Shown here piece after piece: positions 23,815 through 34,989 of a stretch of DNA of 64,000 nt. A model generated the notes under the pieces. It searched no databases, was not told the origin of the DNA, and saw only the letters and a program-made list of their open reading frames with translations. A program made the translations under genes and the position numbers. Numbering within the stretch: the first letter of the stretch is position 1; every line of letters begins with the position of its first letter. This stretch comes from Ceratothoa steindachneri (lineage: Eukaryota > Arthropoda > Malacostraca > Isopoda > Cymothoidae), in NCBI GenBank assembly GCA_963969495.1, contig OZ018318.1:101113141-101177140 (forward strand). The letters run 5' to 3'.

Positions 23815-24140
23815 TTACGATTCTTCTCTTAACATAGTTAGCCGATTTAAATAACATTTTACTTCATTGAAATCGATCGTATGATTCTTGTCTCTAACAT
23901 GGCAAAATATTCCACTACTTTCGCTGCCCACTCTAATATCTCTTTTGTGTTCGTACAATCTCTTGTCTAGATTTCTCCCCGTTTTCCCTATATAAACTTT
24001 ATGGCAATCATTGCATGGTACTGCATATACTCCTATGTTATGATGTTCTTTGGGTTTCCTGGCCATCATCATTTGGTTTAAGGAATTATTATATTTAAAG
24101 GCTAGATTAATACCCGCTTTTCCAAATATGTCCTTTAAAC
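23815..24140 (-). CDS. PLE GIY-YIG endonuclease domain, open fragment
   Basis: About 108 codons, open to the stop at 23815. The frame reads KDIFGKAGINLAFKYNNSLN, PKEHHNIGVYAVPCNDCHKV, YIGKTGRNLDKRLYEHKRDI, then HVRDKNHTIDFNEVKCYLNR. It has the intact GIY-YIG signature (GVY ... YIG), the conserved Arg in KRLYEHKRDI and the PLE-type CxxC (CNDC). In a complete PLE this domain nicks DNA for target-primed reverse transcription. Residues upstream of about 24140 come from an inverted terminal sequence and the TA array, not from PLE protein. The fragment lacks RT and a native start, so it is not a working gene. Confidence 0.78.
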
Positions 24141-24174
24141 TATTTAATTGTCTTCGGAGAATGCGGTTTAATTC

Positions 24175-24177
<3 letters not shown>

Positions 24178-24241
<64 letters not shown>
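24178..24241. repeat. (TA)n microsatellite
   Basis: About 62 bp of TA repeats at the right border of the family C PLE. Confidence 0.95.
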
Positions 24242-24243
<2 letters not shown>

Positions 24244-24420
24244 TTGGCAATGCCTCGCCACTCCCTGCTACGGTGGGGGGGGGGGAGCTTGCGCTTCGCT
24301 ACTAAGATTAAAATTTAAAATCTAAAGAAAAGCAGCCATGGTTAAATTTTAATAAATTTTCTGAACTTCACCAATTCTGAGTCATTTTCTTTTAAGACAT
24401 ACTAAAACATTGGATAATCA
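24242..24420 (-). repeat. Dispersed repeat, fragment 3, inverted
   Basis: Reverse complement of part of 23160-23320 and 30090-30225: GGCAATGCCTCGCCACTCCC, GGGGGAGCTTGCGCTTCGCT and ACTAAGATTAAAATTTAAAA are shared. It is cut by the TA array on its left. Confidence 0.75.
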
Positions 24421-24491
24421 TATTTTTTTCGGAACTTAACCATTTTGTATTTTCAAACTCTTAAAGAAATTCATAGAAATTACCTTGAATT

Positions 24492-24685
<194 letters not shown>

Positions 24686-25044
24686 TCCTAGAAAAGCAAA
24701 ACTGGCATCAAAACCCGGTAAAACTCTGTTGGATAGATTACGTAAATCAACCTTCTTTTGGGTTGAGGCTGGTGGCTCAGTCGTTGAGTGTTGTGATTCT
24801 GATAGCGAAGAACGCTTGACAACCCAGGTTAGAATCCAACTCTTTGATTGATTCACTTTCAAATAGGGGTTAAAATAATTGTTAAAAATTCGTTTTAACA
24901 CATTTAGGATTTTTTAATTTTCAAAGACATGAACGTTTTTAAATTTTAAAATGATTCTCACCGATGTCATTTTCAACCTCCGGAACTTATTAATAGCGTA
25001 GTTAGTCACTTTTCGAAAGTATATTGAAAATTAAAAAGCAAGGG

Positions 25045-25197
25045 TGTAGGTTGGATTTAAGGAAATATTTTTTCACCAATAGAGTGGTGGACTTCTGGAA
25101 CAAATTGACGCGGAGGGTAGTAGGTAGTCCAAGTCTAAATGTATTTAAGAGTAGGTTGGATGAGTTTATGGGGAGGGAAGGTTGTGATGGTTCCTAA
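25045..25197 (+). pseudogene. Non-LTR retrotransposon RT C-terminus, short fragment
   Basis: 51 codons: CRLDLRKYFFTNRVVDFWNK, then PSLNVFKSRLDEFMGREG to a TAA. This is the conserved RVV-x-WN-x-L ... FKSRLD tail of CR1/L2-like elements. It differs from the fragment at 19419-19745. The upstream sequence is unrelated, so the copy is 5'-truncated. Confidence 0.75.
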
Positions 25198-25537
25198 GTA
25201 TATATATTAATATTGTTTTTATATATCTATAGCTGCATGATTTAGTTCTTGACAAGCCTTGATTGGCGATACCCTTGTTTCTGGACGCAATCCTCTGGAT
25301 GTAGTTTTCTTTGGAGTTTGGGTGCCTTAAAAAAGAGGCCGTTTGACTAGGATGACCTATGATGGGCCCTTGTGGCTTTTGTCATCTGTTATATTATATT
25401 GTGGGAGACTTTGATTTTTTCTTTCCCTGGCGATGGTGCCTTTTGTGGGTGGCTTTTGACGGATGCGGATGACCGTTGATAGGCCCTTGTGGCTTTTGTC
25501 ATCCGTGAAATTATGTTATGTTATGTTATGTTATATT
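25198..25537 (+). other. 3' UTR of the non-LTR fragment with (ATGTT)n tail
   Basis: Two imperfect copies about 125 bp apart of GGCCCTTGTGGCTTTTGTCA (25356, 25478), ending in ATTATGTTATGTTATGTTAT. A microsatellite tail at the 3' end is common in this class of retroelement. Confidence 0.6.
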
Positions 25538-26440
25538 GATATTTTGCTAAATTTTGAACTCACTACGTCATTTCTCTCGATATCCTTCAAGTTTTGGCCT
25601 AATATTGGCCTGACTAGTTGTGTTAGTTCGGGATTAAAGGATTCGAAAATGCGAAAAACCCACTCCAAATTTTCCGTTAGTGTTTTTAAGGGCATGTTTC
25701 TTTCTAATGCTCGCATTCTACCAAGTGCTAGCTAGCCTTTTATTTATAAACTGTTTTATGCGCAAGGCTTTTATTCAAACTAGAGGCCTAATGGCATTTA
25801 GCAATCGCCATGTGCATTCAAATCTTATGGTAGGCTTTCGATTTAGGAATATTACGTTTTTTTTTTAAAGTTGTAGTCTAATTAATTTTTCGATAAGATT
25901 CCACTCATTTGTTGACAATATTGGGACATCATGGTTGCAGCATATATCTAAATGGACCTTTTTAAAGTAAACATTCAGTCAAGCGTTAAATATACGTACG
26001 TTGGTATATATGTGGTGGCAGTGTATGAGTGTGTGTGTGTGTGAGTGTGCAGGTTGTTTTGTTTTCATCGCGTCTAAAGGAATTTACCTCCTCTTTCCCG
26101 TGGTCTAATTTAATTTATCTCCGCCGCGGGGAGCCAAAGTCTCTGTATCCTCCCTCTATGGGTCGAGGGGAAGTTGAATGACGGGTAAAGGGGGGATGGG
26201 GCGAAAAGGGGTCCTGGAAACGGGGAGGAAAGACGTAATATCATAAAAAATATGTAATTTAAAGCATCTTGGTTGCCATGGCAACAACAGAAAACTCCCA
26301 GATTGTGTGTAAAATTACATCCACCCTCAGAAAAATAGATAATTTCTTTGTGCATTTGCATTCTCCATCAAAGCATATCCAATACATCTCTCATATCCGC
26401 TTCAAAAATACCACTCCCATTCCATACATCCACTCGATTC
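25538..26440. other. Stretch without recognised feature
   Basis: Short frames at 25463-25735 and 25680-25868 and a (GT)n run near 26028-26042 are all I see. The sequence 26250-26290 (GGTTGCCATGGCAACAAC) holds a palindrome. Confidence 0.4.
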
Positions 26441-26443
26441 ATA

Positions 26444-27847
26444 ATGGGTTGAGGAATAAGTTATTGCGGTTTTATCAAATATATTCATTACCATTAACAA
26501 TTTTAGAAAAACTTAATTTTTAATTGATAACAATGTGCAATTTAATCAATAATGTATTCTCCGTTGTTATTCACGACTTCCCAACGTTCAGCTAGTTTTT
26601 CGATGCTTCTGCAATAAAAATCTCTGGATTTTGACTCGAAGAATTCGTCTAACCAGGTTCTTAATTCCACATCAGTATTGAACGAAACACCGCGCAAATT
26701 GTTGGAGAGCGATCGGAACAGATGGAAATCCGATGGAGCCAAGTCTGGTGAATATGGAGGATGCGGCAGGATTTTCCAATTAAGCAGTTGGATGGCGTCT
26801 TTTGTCATATTGGCAATGTGAGGACGAGCATTGCCGTGTTGCAGAAGGACTCCACAACGTCGATGAGGTCGCTTTACACGAATAGCTTCGGCGAGTCGAT
26901 ACATTTGTTGAACGTAGAGTTTTGCATTGGCAATCTCGTTGTTCGCAAGGAGCTCATGAAGAATGATGCCTTCACAATCCCACCGCACACACAACATCGT
27001 CTTTCGAGGATGAAGCCCTTGCTTTAATCGCGGAAGTGTTTTTTTATTGGGGCTAGGCCATTGTTTTCGATGTTTCATGTTGACATAAACACACCACTTT
27101 TCGTCGCCAGTGATAATGCAGTGAAGAAATCTGTCCTTATATCCACGAGTAGCCTTGTGAAGAGCAAGCAAACCTGCGGCAATCGTGGAGGGTTGAAGTT
27201 TGTTGCTTTCGCTCAAAGCGTGCGGAACCCATGCAGCGAGTTTTTGAACTTTCCCCATCGAATGGAGGTGATTCACTACAGTTTTCTGATCACATGCCAA
27301 TTGTACAGCCAATTCTCTAGTTGATTGACGAGGATTTTCATGAAGAAGGTCATTCAATCGATCTTCATCCAACTTAATGGGGCGACCAGAACGTTCTTCG
27401 TCATTAAGATTGAAATGACCGTTTGTGAAACGTGAAAACCACCATTGAGCTGTCCTTTCTGATAAAGCATTTTCTCCATACACAGCACAAATATCGCGAC
27501 GAGCTTTAGGCTGCGTTTGCATTGTTCCCGTCTCGATTGAAAATGAATAACAACAAGTGCCGAAAATGCGCCTTTATTGAAACTTGACATTTCATTTTGA
27601 GGGTACAGAACAAAAATGAAATTAACACAACTTTTACATAAATATACCGCAATGACTTATTACTCAACTTCAAGACGTAGCCTAAGCAAAAGCCTAATAG
27701 TATACGCTGTTAAGAGACGTAGCCTAACCTTTGCAAATGTTGCTCTCATTATTTATTATTGTTTCTTAATATGTGCACAAATCACGTCAACAAAACTTAA
27801 ATCAACACAACATTAAAAAAAACGCAAGAACTTATTCCTCAACCTAA
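26444..27847 (-). mobile_element. Mariner (cecropia/Hsmar1-like ends), complete
   Basis: Terminal inverted repeats start ATGGGTTGAGGAATAAGTTA at 26444 and TTAGGTTGAGGAATAAGTTC at the minus-strand start 27847. Both are flanked by TA (26442-26443 and 27848-27849). The TTAGGTTG...AAGT...TTGCGG style is that of the mariner group to which Hsmar1/SETMAR belongs. The length, 1,404 bp, is slightly more than usual because an extra terminal-like copy lies about 160 bp inside the right end (27655-27687). Confidence 0.88.
26542..27590 (-). pseudogene. Mariner transposase: catalytic Asp to Gly and one frameshift
   Basis: 326 codons are open from 27522 to 26542, and the N-terminal start (MSSFNKGAFSALVVIHFQSR, from 27590) joins through a one-base frameshift near 27520. 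The N-terminal HTH part contains ICAVYGENALSERTAQWWFS, RFTNGHFNLNDEERSGRP and the second HTH with ENPRQSTRELA. Family marks follow: WVPHAL, then the catalytic core with D140 in IITGDEKW and D265 in YSPDLAPSDFHLF. The second catalytic residue is lost: position 230 reads LLQHGNARPH where mariners have HDNARPH (codon GGC at 26833-26835). Spacing between positions 2 and 3 is 34 residues, the mariner D34D pattern. With one metal-binding Asp gone, DNA cleavage should be abolished even though DNA binding could persist. Confidence 0.88.
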
Positions 27848-27849
27848 TA

Positions 27850-28610
27850 CATCCATGAATATGTCCCGGTTTACTTGGATTGACTCCGTTTCAAACCCGC
27901 CCATTACCCATGAAGATTGGATTTGATGTACACGTGGATGTGCTAAGAGTGAATTTAAAACGATTGTAGCCATTTGAAAGTAAGATTGCGAAGGAGTATT
28001 GACCTAAAAAATCCAAATTATTGGAATAATCTTCACGCGGAAGATCTTAAAGGCATAGTAATGAATGCAGACGCATGTTGGCTACTGAAGTGTTAATTAT
28101 AATTGGCAACGGGTGGGGTCGTCGTAGGGAGGGGATAAGTGATCTAGTAAAGGAGGGAGGGGAAGTGATCTTTTTAACAGTTAGAGTAAAGATGCTTGAG
28201 TTATGTGAGACGATCGGGAAGGAAAAGAAAATGTTTGTGGGGGGTGGCGTGTTATAGTGGGGTTGTCGCATAGCCCTATAAACTAGTTGATCAGTGTATA
28301 GTGGGGGTATAAAATGTGAGAGCCATCTGCTATGGGAGTGGGAGAAGTAGTGAATTTGTTAAAAAAACACTCAGATGCTTACTTTATGTGATAAGAGCAT
28401 GAAGGAGAAAGAAGAGTTTAAGCTTGTGTTTGGCGAGCAGAGTTGGTAGAAAGGAGAGGAAGAAACACTTAAAAACTGAAGGGTTGCTAACTGATAACCA
28501 CATGAGTACTTTTGAGTACTTGTTCTCTCTGTCATACCCTACTGACCCTAATGTTTGGGGTCCAATGTATGAGAATGCTGCTGGATGTGCTTGTTGTGGG
28601 TGGAAGTTTA
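27850..28610. other. Stretch without recognised feature
   Basis: A G-rich plus strand around 28110-28270. No motif in the short frames. Confidence 0.4.
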
Positions 28611-28613
28611 GAG

Positions 28614-28800
28614 AGATGTGAGTATGGGAATATCTGACCACATGATTGTGTTGTGCAAGGTTATATTAGTTGAAGTATTGGTTGAATGGTGCGGGATTAT
28701 TTTGCTGTGGGTGAAATTTGTGAGAAATATGAGCATGGGACTATATGACCACATGGTTGTGCTGTGCATGGTTATATTGGTTGAAGTATAGATGAGGAAA
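28614..28800 (+). repeat. Imperfect tandem duplication, about 112 bp
   Basis: GATGTGAGTATGGGAATATC at 28614 and AATATGAGCATGGGACTATA at 28725 start two copies that continue through TGACCACATG and GGTTATATTGGTTGAAGTA. Confidence 0.75.
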
Positions 28801-28914
28801 CACGGGGAAGCTGGAAGGGAATGGAGAATCGGAAGACAAAGACGGTTAGATCAGTCAAGGAAGGAAGAGCAGGTGAGACAGCTGCGAAGGAGAGAGGAAG
28901 TAAGTGTTTACCCA

Positions 28915-29240
28915 TATGTCAGAAATACTCTTTCACCAGGGACCTTTCTATGCTTTATGTTCTAACACTATGATCAACTCTTTTTCAAACGTCAGAGATA
29001 CTCTTTCACCAGGGACCTTTCTATGCTCTATGTTCTAACACTATGATCAACTCTTTTTAAAACGTCAGATATACTCTTTCACCAGGGACCTTTCTATGCT
29101 TTATGTTCTAACACTATGATCAACTCTTATTCAAACGTCAGAGATACTCTTTCACCAGGGACCTATCACCAGCCTAATTTTCTCTTTTAAATATTCTTAA
29201 AATACTTACGACAGCCAGAGATACCCTTTCACCAGGGATA
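28915..29240 (+). repeat. 73-bp tandem repeat, four to five copies
   Basis: CTCTTTCACCAGGGACC starts at 28928, 29001, 29074 and 29147, exactly 73 bp apart. A last diverged copy follows at about 29225. Each unit also holds TTCTAACACTATGATCAACT. Confidence 0.93.
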
Positions 29241-29715
29241 AAAACTTTTCTTACCCCGACTAAACTTTTCTTTTCTATCTTTTCAAAATTTTCACCACTA
29301 TACCTTCTCACTATTTGTTCTACTACTCTATCGATATTTCTACCTTTAATATGTCCAATATCCAAGGTAAGCCCATGGAAAAGATGTGCAGCAAGCTAAA
29401 GTGAGACTGAATATTTGTATAATAGTCATCCCTCAGTCTAGGAAGACTATGGATCCACATTCTGGGATGTCAATCCAGGTTCGGGACAGCGTCGAGTGTG
29501 GCTGACCAGTCCAATGCGGCATTCACAGTCCCTCTGGCACCGCATATAGATGAATGATGATGGTAAAACTGCGAAGACAAAAATGTTGAAATAGGAGGTG
29601 TACTTGCAGATGCTTAACCTAATGACCCCCCCCCCCCTTCCTCCCTCTCCCTGCCCTATTTATGAGAACAAAATTTTTCATGTTATTGATACGTTTTCAA
29701 AAAATTGCCCTACTA
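29241..29715. other. Stretch with a possible short interspersed element
   Basis: Nothing coding. 29427-29566 is compact, GC-richer and contains AGGTTCGGGACA, reminiscent of a polymerase III B box, followed by a diverged 3' part. I cannot confirm a SINE. A C-run lies at 29625-29638. Confidence 0.25.
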
Positions 29716-29719
29716 AATA

Positions 29720-29724
29720 ATCAC

Positions 29725-29766
<42 letters not shown>

Positions 29767-29768
29767 AA
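29720..29768 (+). repeat. (ATC)n trinucleotide microsatellite
   Basis: Fifteen or so CAT units at the left edge of a dispersed repeat copy. Confidence 0.95.
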
Positions 29769-30308
29769 TCCTCACTAACTCTATAATTTAAGAAGGGGAT
29801 TTTTTGAGTATTTGAATAATAATTATTTCATCTTAGTTTGGTTATGACTTATGTTTTTTTACCAAAGTAATTTCTAGTAATTCTTTTATAATATCAATAA
29901 ACAAAATGGTGAAGTTCAGAAATAAATCTAAGTATCGAAAATTTGTGAATGTTTTAAAACCCCAAAGAATTATAAATGGTGAAGTTCAGAAAATTGTTTT
30001 TTATATATCTTCTTCAATAACTTTATTTTAGCACCGTGATATTTTGAAAGGGGGGAAATTTAGTTTAGAGTTCCTTTTTAAAATTATTATAATTGGCGAA
30101 GTTCAGAAAATTTATAAAAATTTAACCATGGCTGCTTTTTTTTAGATTTTAAAATTTAATCTTAGTAGCGAAGCGCAAGCTCCCCCCGTAGGAGCGGGGG
30201 GAGTGGCGAAGCCATTGCCTGGTTTTATTATATTTTAACATTAAAAAGTGCCATTATTTATGCCAAAAAATATTAATAAAAATATCGTGTATGAGTAAAC
30301 GGGCAATA
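29769..30308 (+). repeat. Dispersed AT-rich repeat, longest copy
   Basis: Unites the parts seen separately at 21420-21640 and 23040-23370, showing that they belong to one family of at least 540 bp. It has no reading frame of note. It contains the palindromic AGTGGCGAAGCCATTGCC. The solo LTR is inserted directly after AATAAAGGG at its end. Confidence 0.78.
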
Positions 30309-30313
30309 AAGGG

Positions 30314-31234
30314 TGTGAGGGAATCCCCACGTGGAAGATCTTTAGCAGAAAGGAACTCCCATGTGCAGCAGAAGGCCCGGCTAGGCCTAAAGTGGTAAGC
30401 CTACCCCCCTCCCCCCCTTCTGCAAGCGGTAGCCTCGAATCGAGCCCCCCACGATTCACCTTTATGCGGGCTAAAATAGCCCTGCAAGAAGATTCGAGGC
30501 CCTTCGAGAGTAGAGCTGTTTTTCGCTAACCCCCAACTTCGGGGAGAGCCGCGGATATAAATAACGCTCGACTCACTCCCCGGAAGACATACAGAGTTGG
30601 GAAGTCTCGCCCCACCTCTAAAAGATTCCCCATGGTTCCAAGTCAAGTGCTAGCAACAAAGCAAAGTGACAGCTGGACTATTTTGTGTATTTGGAATTAG
30701 CCCCAGCCAGGAGGTAATTCCACTGAACGATCGCCCCCGAATGATTTTCCCGACTTTTCCCATCAACTCCTGTCGAAGCCCTCCTCATTTCGGGTGTCCG
30801 AAATACTCTCCCCTGGACCGGAAGTTACCCCCCCCCCTCCTTGTTTTGGGAGAACTGTCATCACTCCAATATCCTGCTCAGAAGTTCTGAACGGCCACAC
30901 CTCACGTGCAGAAGACATCCGTAAGCTAACCCCTCCCCCCCTCCTTCAGTAACCCAATTGAGTTAATTCCTCCTTTCATCTACTAATGTGATTTTGCCCG
31001 TTAATTCGCTGAGGTAATTTTACCCATCAATTCTCTCATTATTTTTGTGTAATTAAAATTATATTTTTGTACACGCCTCTTTAAATAACCTCGAGCTCTG
31101 CCATTGTCCATAATTTACTCAGCCCGTCTAAACTCGCGGTTTTCCGTTTCTTTTGTCGGTTCGCTTTCAAGTTACTGGTCCCTCCCTCATAGATATAATA
31201 TGATATTGATATAATGTAATGTCATACCACGACA
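30314..31234 (+). mobile_element. Solo LTR of the Gypsy family
   Basis: A 921-bp copy of the LTR seen at 13115 and 17058, in opposite orientation, starting TGTGAGGG and ending CACGACA. It is flanked by a perfect 5-bp duplication, AAGGG (30309-30313 and 31235-31239). Solo LTRs arise when the two LTRs of an inserted element recombine. Confidence 0.92.
30556..30563 (+). promoter_or_regulatory. TATA box of the solo LTR
   Basis: TATAAATA followed by a GC-rich segment. In the other two LTR copies the aligned position reads TCATGCCC-side sequence without a TATA element. An LTR promoter is expected here. Confidence 0.5.
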
Positions 31235-31439
31235 AAGGGTGTTTAGAGAGGGTAGAGTATAAGTAAGGGGTTTTTACAGAGGAAAGAGGAACTGCAAGGG
31301 GAAGGGGGGGAGTTAGAGTGAGTAAGGAGTGGTGTGGATCAGATAGTAAAAGGTTAAGGTAGTTGCGACCTGATAGTTTATAGGACGATGCATATGAATG
31401 CATGGAAGAAAGCAAAAAGAAAAGTGAATCAATTGATTA

Positions 31440-32440
31440 TCCAGATTAAGACCAACAAAGGAAGAAATCGGAAGGAAAGTGAAAAAGGATTATTTGGATG
31501 TGAAAACGAAGCTTTAGCGGGTAAGAAATTGGTAAGGGGAAAACAAAGAAAGAAAGGGTAAAGGTGAAATAAAGGAAAGAAATAGGAAAGGTAAAAAGAG
31601 AAAAGAAATAGGAAAACTGATAAAACAAGGAAAGAATTTGAAAAAAAAACCTAGGAAAGAATTAGCAAAGGTGAAGACACAAGGAAAAAGGGAAAATGTG
31701 AAAAATTAAGGAAATATATCGGGAAGGTGTAAACCCAAGAAAATAAATGTGCAAGGTAAGAAAATAATGAAGGACTTGGGAAAGGTGAAAAAACTATGTA
31801 AGGAATTTGAAAGGTTAAAAAAAAACAAGGAAAGAATTTTTAAAGGTGAAAAGCAAGAAAAAAATGTGAAAGGTGAAAACCTAAGGAAAGAAATGGAAAA
31901 AGTGAAATACCAAGGAAAATGTGAAAGGTGAAAAGCCAAGGAAAGAAATAGGAAAGGTGAAAAACTAAGGAAAGCAACAGCAAAGATGAAACTTCAAGGA
32001 AAGAAATGGAAAAGATGAAAAATCAAGAAAAGAAATGGAAATACCAAGGAAATAAATAGGAAAGGTGAAAAGGAAGGAAATTTGAAAGGTGAAAACCCAA
32101 GGAAATAAATGCAAAAGGTGAAAAAACAAGAAAGAATTGGGAAAAGTGAAAACCCAAGGAAATATGTGGGAAAGGTATAAAACTAAGGAAATAAATGGGA
32201 AATGTGGATAATTAAATATGGAAGCAAGGTGAAAAAACAAGGAAAGTAACAAGGAAGGTGAAAAACTAACGAAATAAATGGTAAGGTGAAAAAATACGGA
32301 AAGATATTGGAAATGTGAAAAAGCAAGGAAAGAAATGGAAAAGGTGAAAACCCAAGAAAAGAAATGGGAAAGGTGGAAAAGCAAGGAAGGAAATGGAAAA
32401 GGTGAAAAAAAACAACGAAATAATAGCTTTGTGAAGATCA
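31440..32440 (+). repeat. Purine-rich minisatellite, about 1 kb
   Basis: Degenerate units of about 29-31 bp of the type AAGGAAAGAAATGGGAAAGG plus TGAAAAACC. The plus strand is almost only A and G. The minus-strand frames (for example 31965-32732, rich in FPLSFS) are repeat translations. Such tracts can form triplexes. Confidence 0.85.
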
Positions 32441-33048
32441 ATGCTAAGATTGTGAGGGTAGTAGTGAGCAATGTGAAGATAGAAATAGGTGAGACGGATA
32501 TTCTGAATAGCTTTGTAATATTTGTATGGAAGATAAAGCGAGTGTGGATATGATTAGCTTCGTGTGGATAAATCAGGTGCTGTCTCAGGGGCCTAAGTCT
32601 GCATAACAAGGGGCATTCATACGCATCATCCTGCCTGCTGGTGTCGCCAGAACCCGACCTTAATGGATTTATATCTGATCCAGGCACATCCCTCCCCCCC
32701 TCCCCCTCCAAACCCACTTTGTTTATCTCCAACCCGTCTCATGCCCCCTCACTCATCCTCTCCCCGCTCTAAACCCCACAACTCATCTCTACCCAGTGTT
32801 AATCCCCCTTACTTATCGCCAGACCAATCTCCCCCCACCTTACTCATCCACTACCCCTCAACCCCGTTTACTCTATGGAGCCAGGATGATAAAAGGAAGA
32901 GATGGAATAAGAAGAATAAATATAAAAAAGAGGACTAAGGAAATTATGGAAGATAAAAAATTTGAAAACCAAACTTTTCTAACGGGGGGGGGAGTGTTTG
33001 TCAGACTTTCCTGAACAAGGTTGGAGATAGGTGAAGAGCAGAAAAAAT

Positions 33049-33053
<5 letters not shown>
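32441..33053. other. Stretch with a C-rich run, no gene
   Basis: 32690-32870 is C/T-rich with repeated CTCATC and ACCCC units, a worn low-complexity repeat. No coding signal. Confidence 0.45.

Positions 33054-33118
<65 letters not shown>
33054..33118. repeat. (TA)n microsatellite
   Basis: About 65 bp of TA repeats at the left border of the family E PLE block. Confidence 0.95.
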
Positions 33119-33122
<4 letters not shown>

Positions 33123-33189
33123 GGGAGTCTATGACAACAAATGGAGAGTGAGAATAAGAGAACCCAAAAGAGGTACGAGGTTCTTTACT

Positions 33190-33228
33190 ACTGACATTTC
33201 GCTCCTCAGGAGCTTCCTCAGAGTGACA
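33190..33228 (-). ncRNA. Hammerhead-like fold, PLE family E (best-preserved core)
   Basis: Minus strand: stem I ACU; box CUGAGGA, which fits CUGANGA exactly; stem II GCUCC-UGA-GGAGC; GAAA; U; GUC as the cleavage triplet; stem I AGU, then AGUA. All conserved core positions are present. Helix III is essentially missing, which in known PLE hammerheads is compensated by dimers. Confidence 0.55.
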
Positions 33229-33949
33229 AAAAACAGTGACACGAAATTTCGATTTCGATTGATGTAAGAGAGTGTGCGTGAAAGAGAGAGGGGACAAAAT
33301 GGTGTATGGGTAGATAGAAGAAAAAAAGGTAAGTGGCGAAGGGAAAGAAGTGTGGGAGAGTTGCAAAGGGATGCTAGAGCCTGGTGATCAGGTCTATCGC
33401 TTTCAATAATTTTAATTGTCGTGTGTTTATTTTGTTGTTTTCGTTATTAAGTATGATTTATTATGGCGTTCAAGCCATTTGTCTTAAAAACTTAATTTTC
33501 TCGGGTATGTTAAGTGCATTGCTGATGTTGTGTTTATTTTTAACTTATTTGCTTATTTTATTTGTTTTTTAGTTTGCTTTGTAGTGAGTAAATTTTGTCT
33601 CTTCTTTCTTGAGGTCTTGTTCGGTGTTTCTTTGGTTCTTCATCGGTGATTTCCTCGTCGTTAATCGGTGGTTTTTCGTTATGCGGGGTTTGGTTCTCAT
33701 GATCGGTTTGCGTCGTTATCAGTTCAGTAAATACAATTCTTTTTTATGCGTAGAACGGCACTTCAGCCCCACCGTCCAGTAGTCTGGCGGTGCTCGGAAA
33801 TCTGGCGTGACTTGGCTCCTCTGTTCTGGTTAATCATTTGAACAATTTCCTCGTTCAATTCCCGATTAACCAGCGTGTGGATGTTCCGTGTCCGTTCTTC
33901 GATGACAACGTTAATGTGAGTTATTCCCGCTTCCCTGTGTAGCTCTTCT

Positions 33950-34953
33950 TAACGTTTTCTGTCGGGCCTGCGTGTACCCGTAATTAGGTACACGCATTTA
34001 TTCTGCACAGTTTGTAGGCTCCTCTTTTGCGCCTTCAAGAAGCAAGAGAAGGCAGAAGCGGGATATACGGACGTAGATCTTACAATTGCATTTTAGATCT
34101 TTTTCTTTTTGCTTTCATGGAGATTTCTAAACATACGTAGAGTCCGGGCTGCTGCTGAGGCCTTAGAAATTCGTTGTGCGACGTGCTTCTTGTACGCGGA
34201 GGAAGTGATTTTCATTCCAAGTACATTGCACTCCGTGGTGTAAGGATAGCACCTACCCCCCCCTTCCATTATATCAGAAAGTTTTGCCTCCTGCCAATAG
34301 GGACTATTTTGAATTTCTTCTAGTTAGTTCTTATTTTCCATTGGGCCTCGTAGATGTTTATTCTTCCAATCTCTGTTGCTGTCATTCGAGCTTGCACAGG
34401 CACATTCCTCCAAGAACATATTATTATATTATCTGGCTGAAATCATCAGGGTATTGAATGTTGAGGCAAGTGGGGTTGGCAGGTGCTGGGGCATCTGCGG
34501 TGTAAATCGAGTAGACAGTGAGGGACAAGCTTTTCCGTGATGATATTTATCGCTATCTCCGTACTTCGCTTTCTTCTAAACCCAAATTGGTATTGGTTAT
34601 AAGGGGAGTTCTCCTCCAGGTGCGACACCAGTCTTCGGTTTAGAATCTTCTCGAAGAGCTTCCTGCCAAATTATGGAAGTCAAATTGGCCGGTAACTCTC
34701 TATCAACCTCGGGTCCTTCCCATGCTTTGGCAAGATCATTTTTGCCGTTTTGTTTGTAAAAGTCTGGAAAGTATCCCGTGTTCAGACCGGCGTTGAAGAT
34801 TCTCTTCATTCTTTCGATGATGTTTGCTGGTGCCTTTTCGAAGTCCAGCTTCGTAAGCCCCGATTGTCCAGGGGCTTTCTGGCGGAATGAACGGAGCGCG
34901 CTGAGTAGTTCGTCATATGTGATCTCGGCGTCTCCGTCGCGCTGTCTATCCAC
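33950..34953 (-). pseudogene. Jockey-like non-LTR reverse transcriptase, broken
   Basis: The frame from 34953 reads EITYDELLSALRSFRQKAPG, QSGLTKLDFEKAPANIIERM, KRIFNAGLNTGYFPDFYKQ, the start of a non-LTR RT domain. A second frame gives HLEENSPYNQYQFGFRRKRS, TEIAINIITEKLV (34620-34530), the RT finger/palm block with QFGFR. Near 34460 follows LNIQYPDDFSQII in another frame, where the catalytic YADD box has become YPDD. Downstream to about 33950 lies diverged connection sequence. Several frameshifts and stops are present. The family is probably that of the elements at 44-50 kb. Confidence 0.75.
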
Positions 34954-34989
34954 CTGGTGGTGAGGGTGCGTCCTATGTATCTGGTCGTT

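Larger units (their letters stand above)
23479..24178 (-). mobile_element. Penelope-like element, family C, 3' part
   Basis: Minus-strand GIY-YIG coding (24140-23815), a 220-bp 3' region and a hammerhead-like end (23548-23592), closing with ATTGCATTAATTTTCATC at the TA array. At the other side, 24150-24178 is an inverted copy of the terminal sequence (GAGAATGCGGTTTAATTCCT against 23516-23535), so both borders carry the same terminal repeat in opposite orientation. Confidence 0.78.

Noticed and set aside
31706..32732. Minus-strand frame of 255 codons rich in F, S, L and P
   Set aside because: Translation of the purine-rich minisatellite; no domain.
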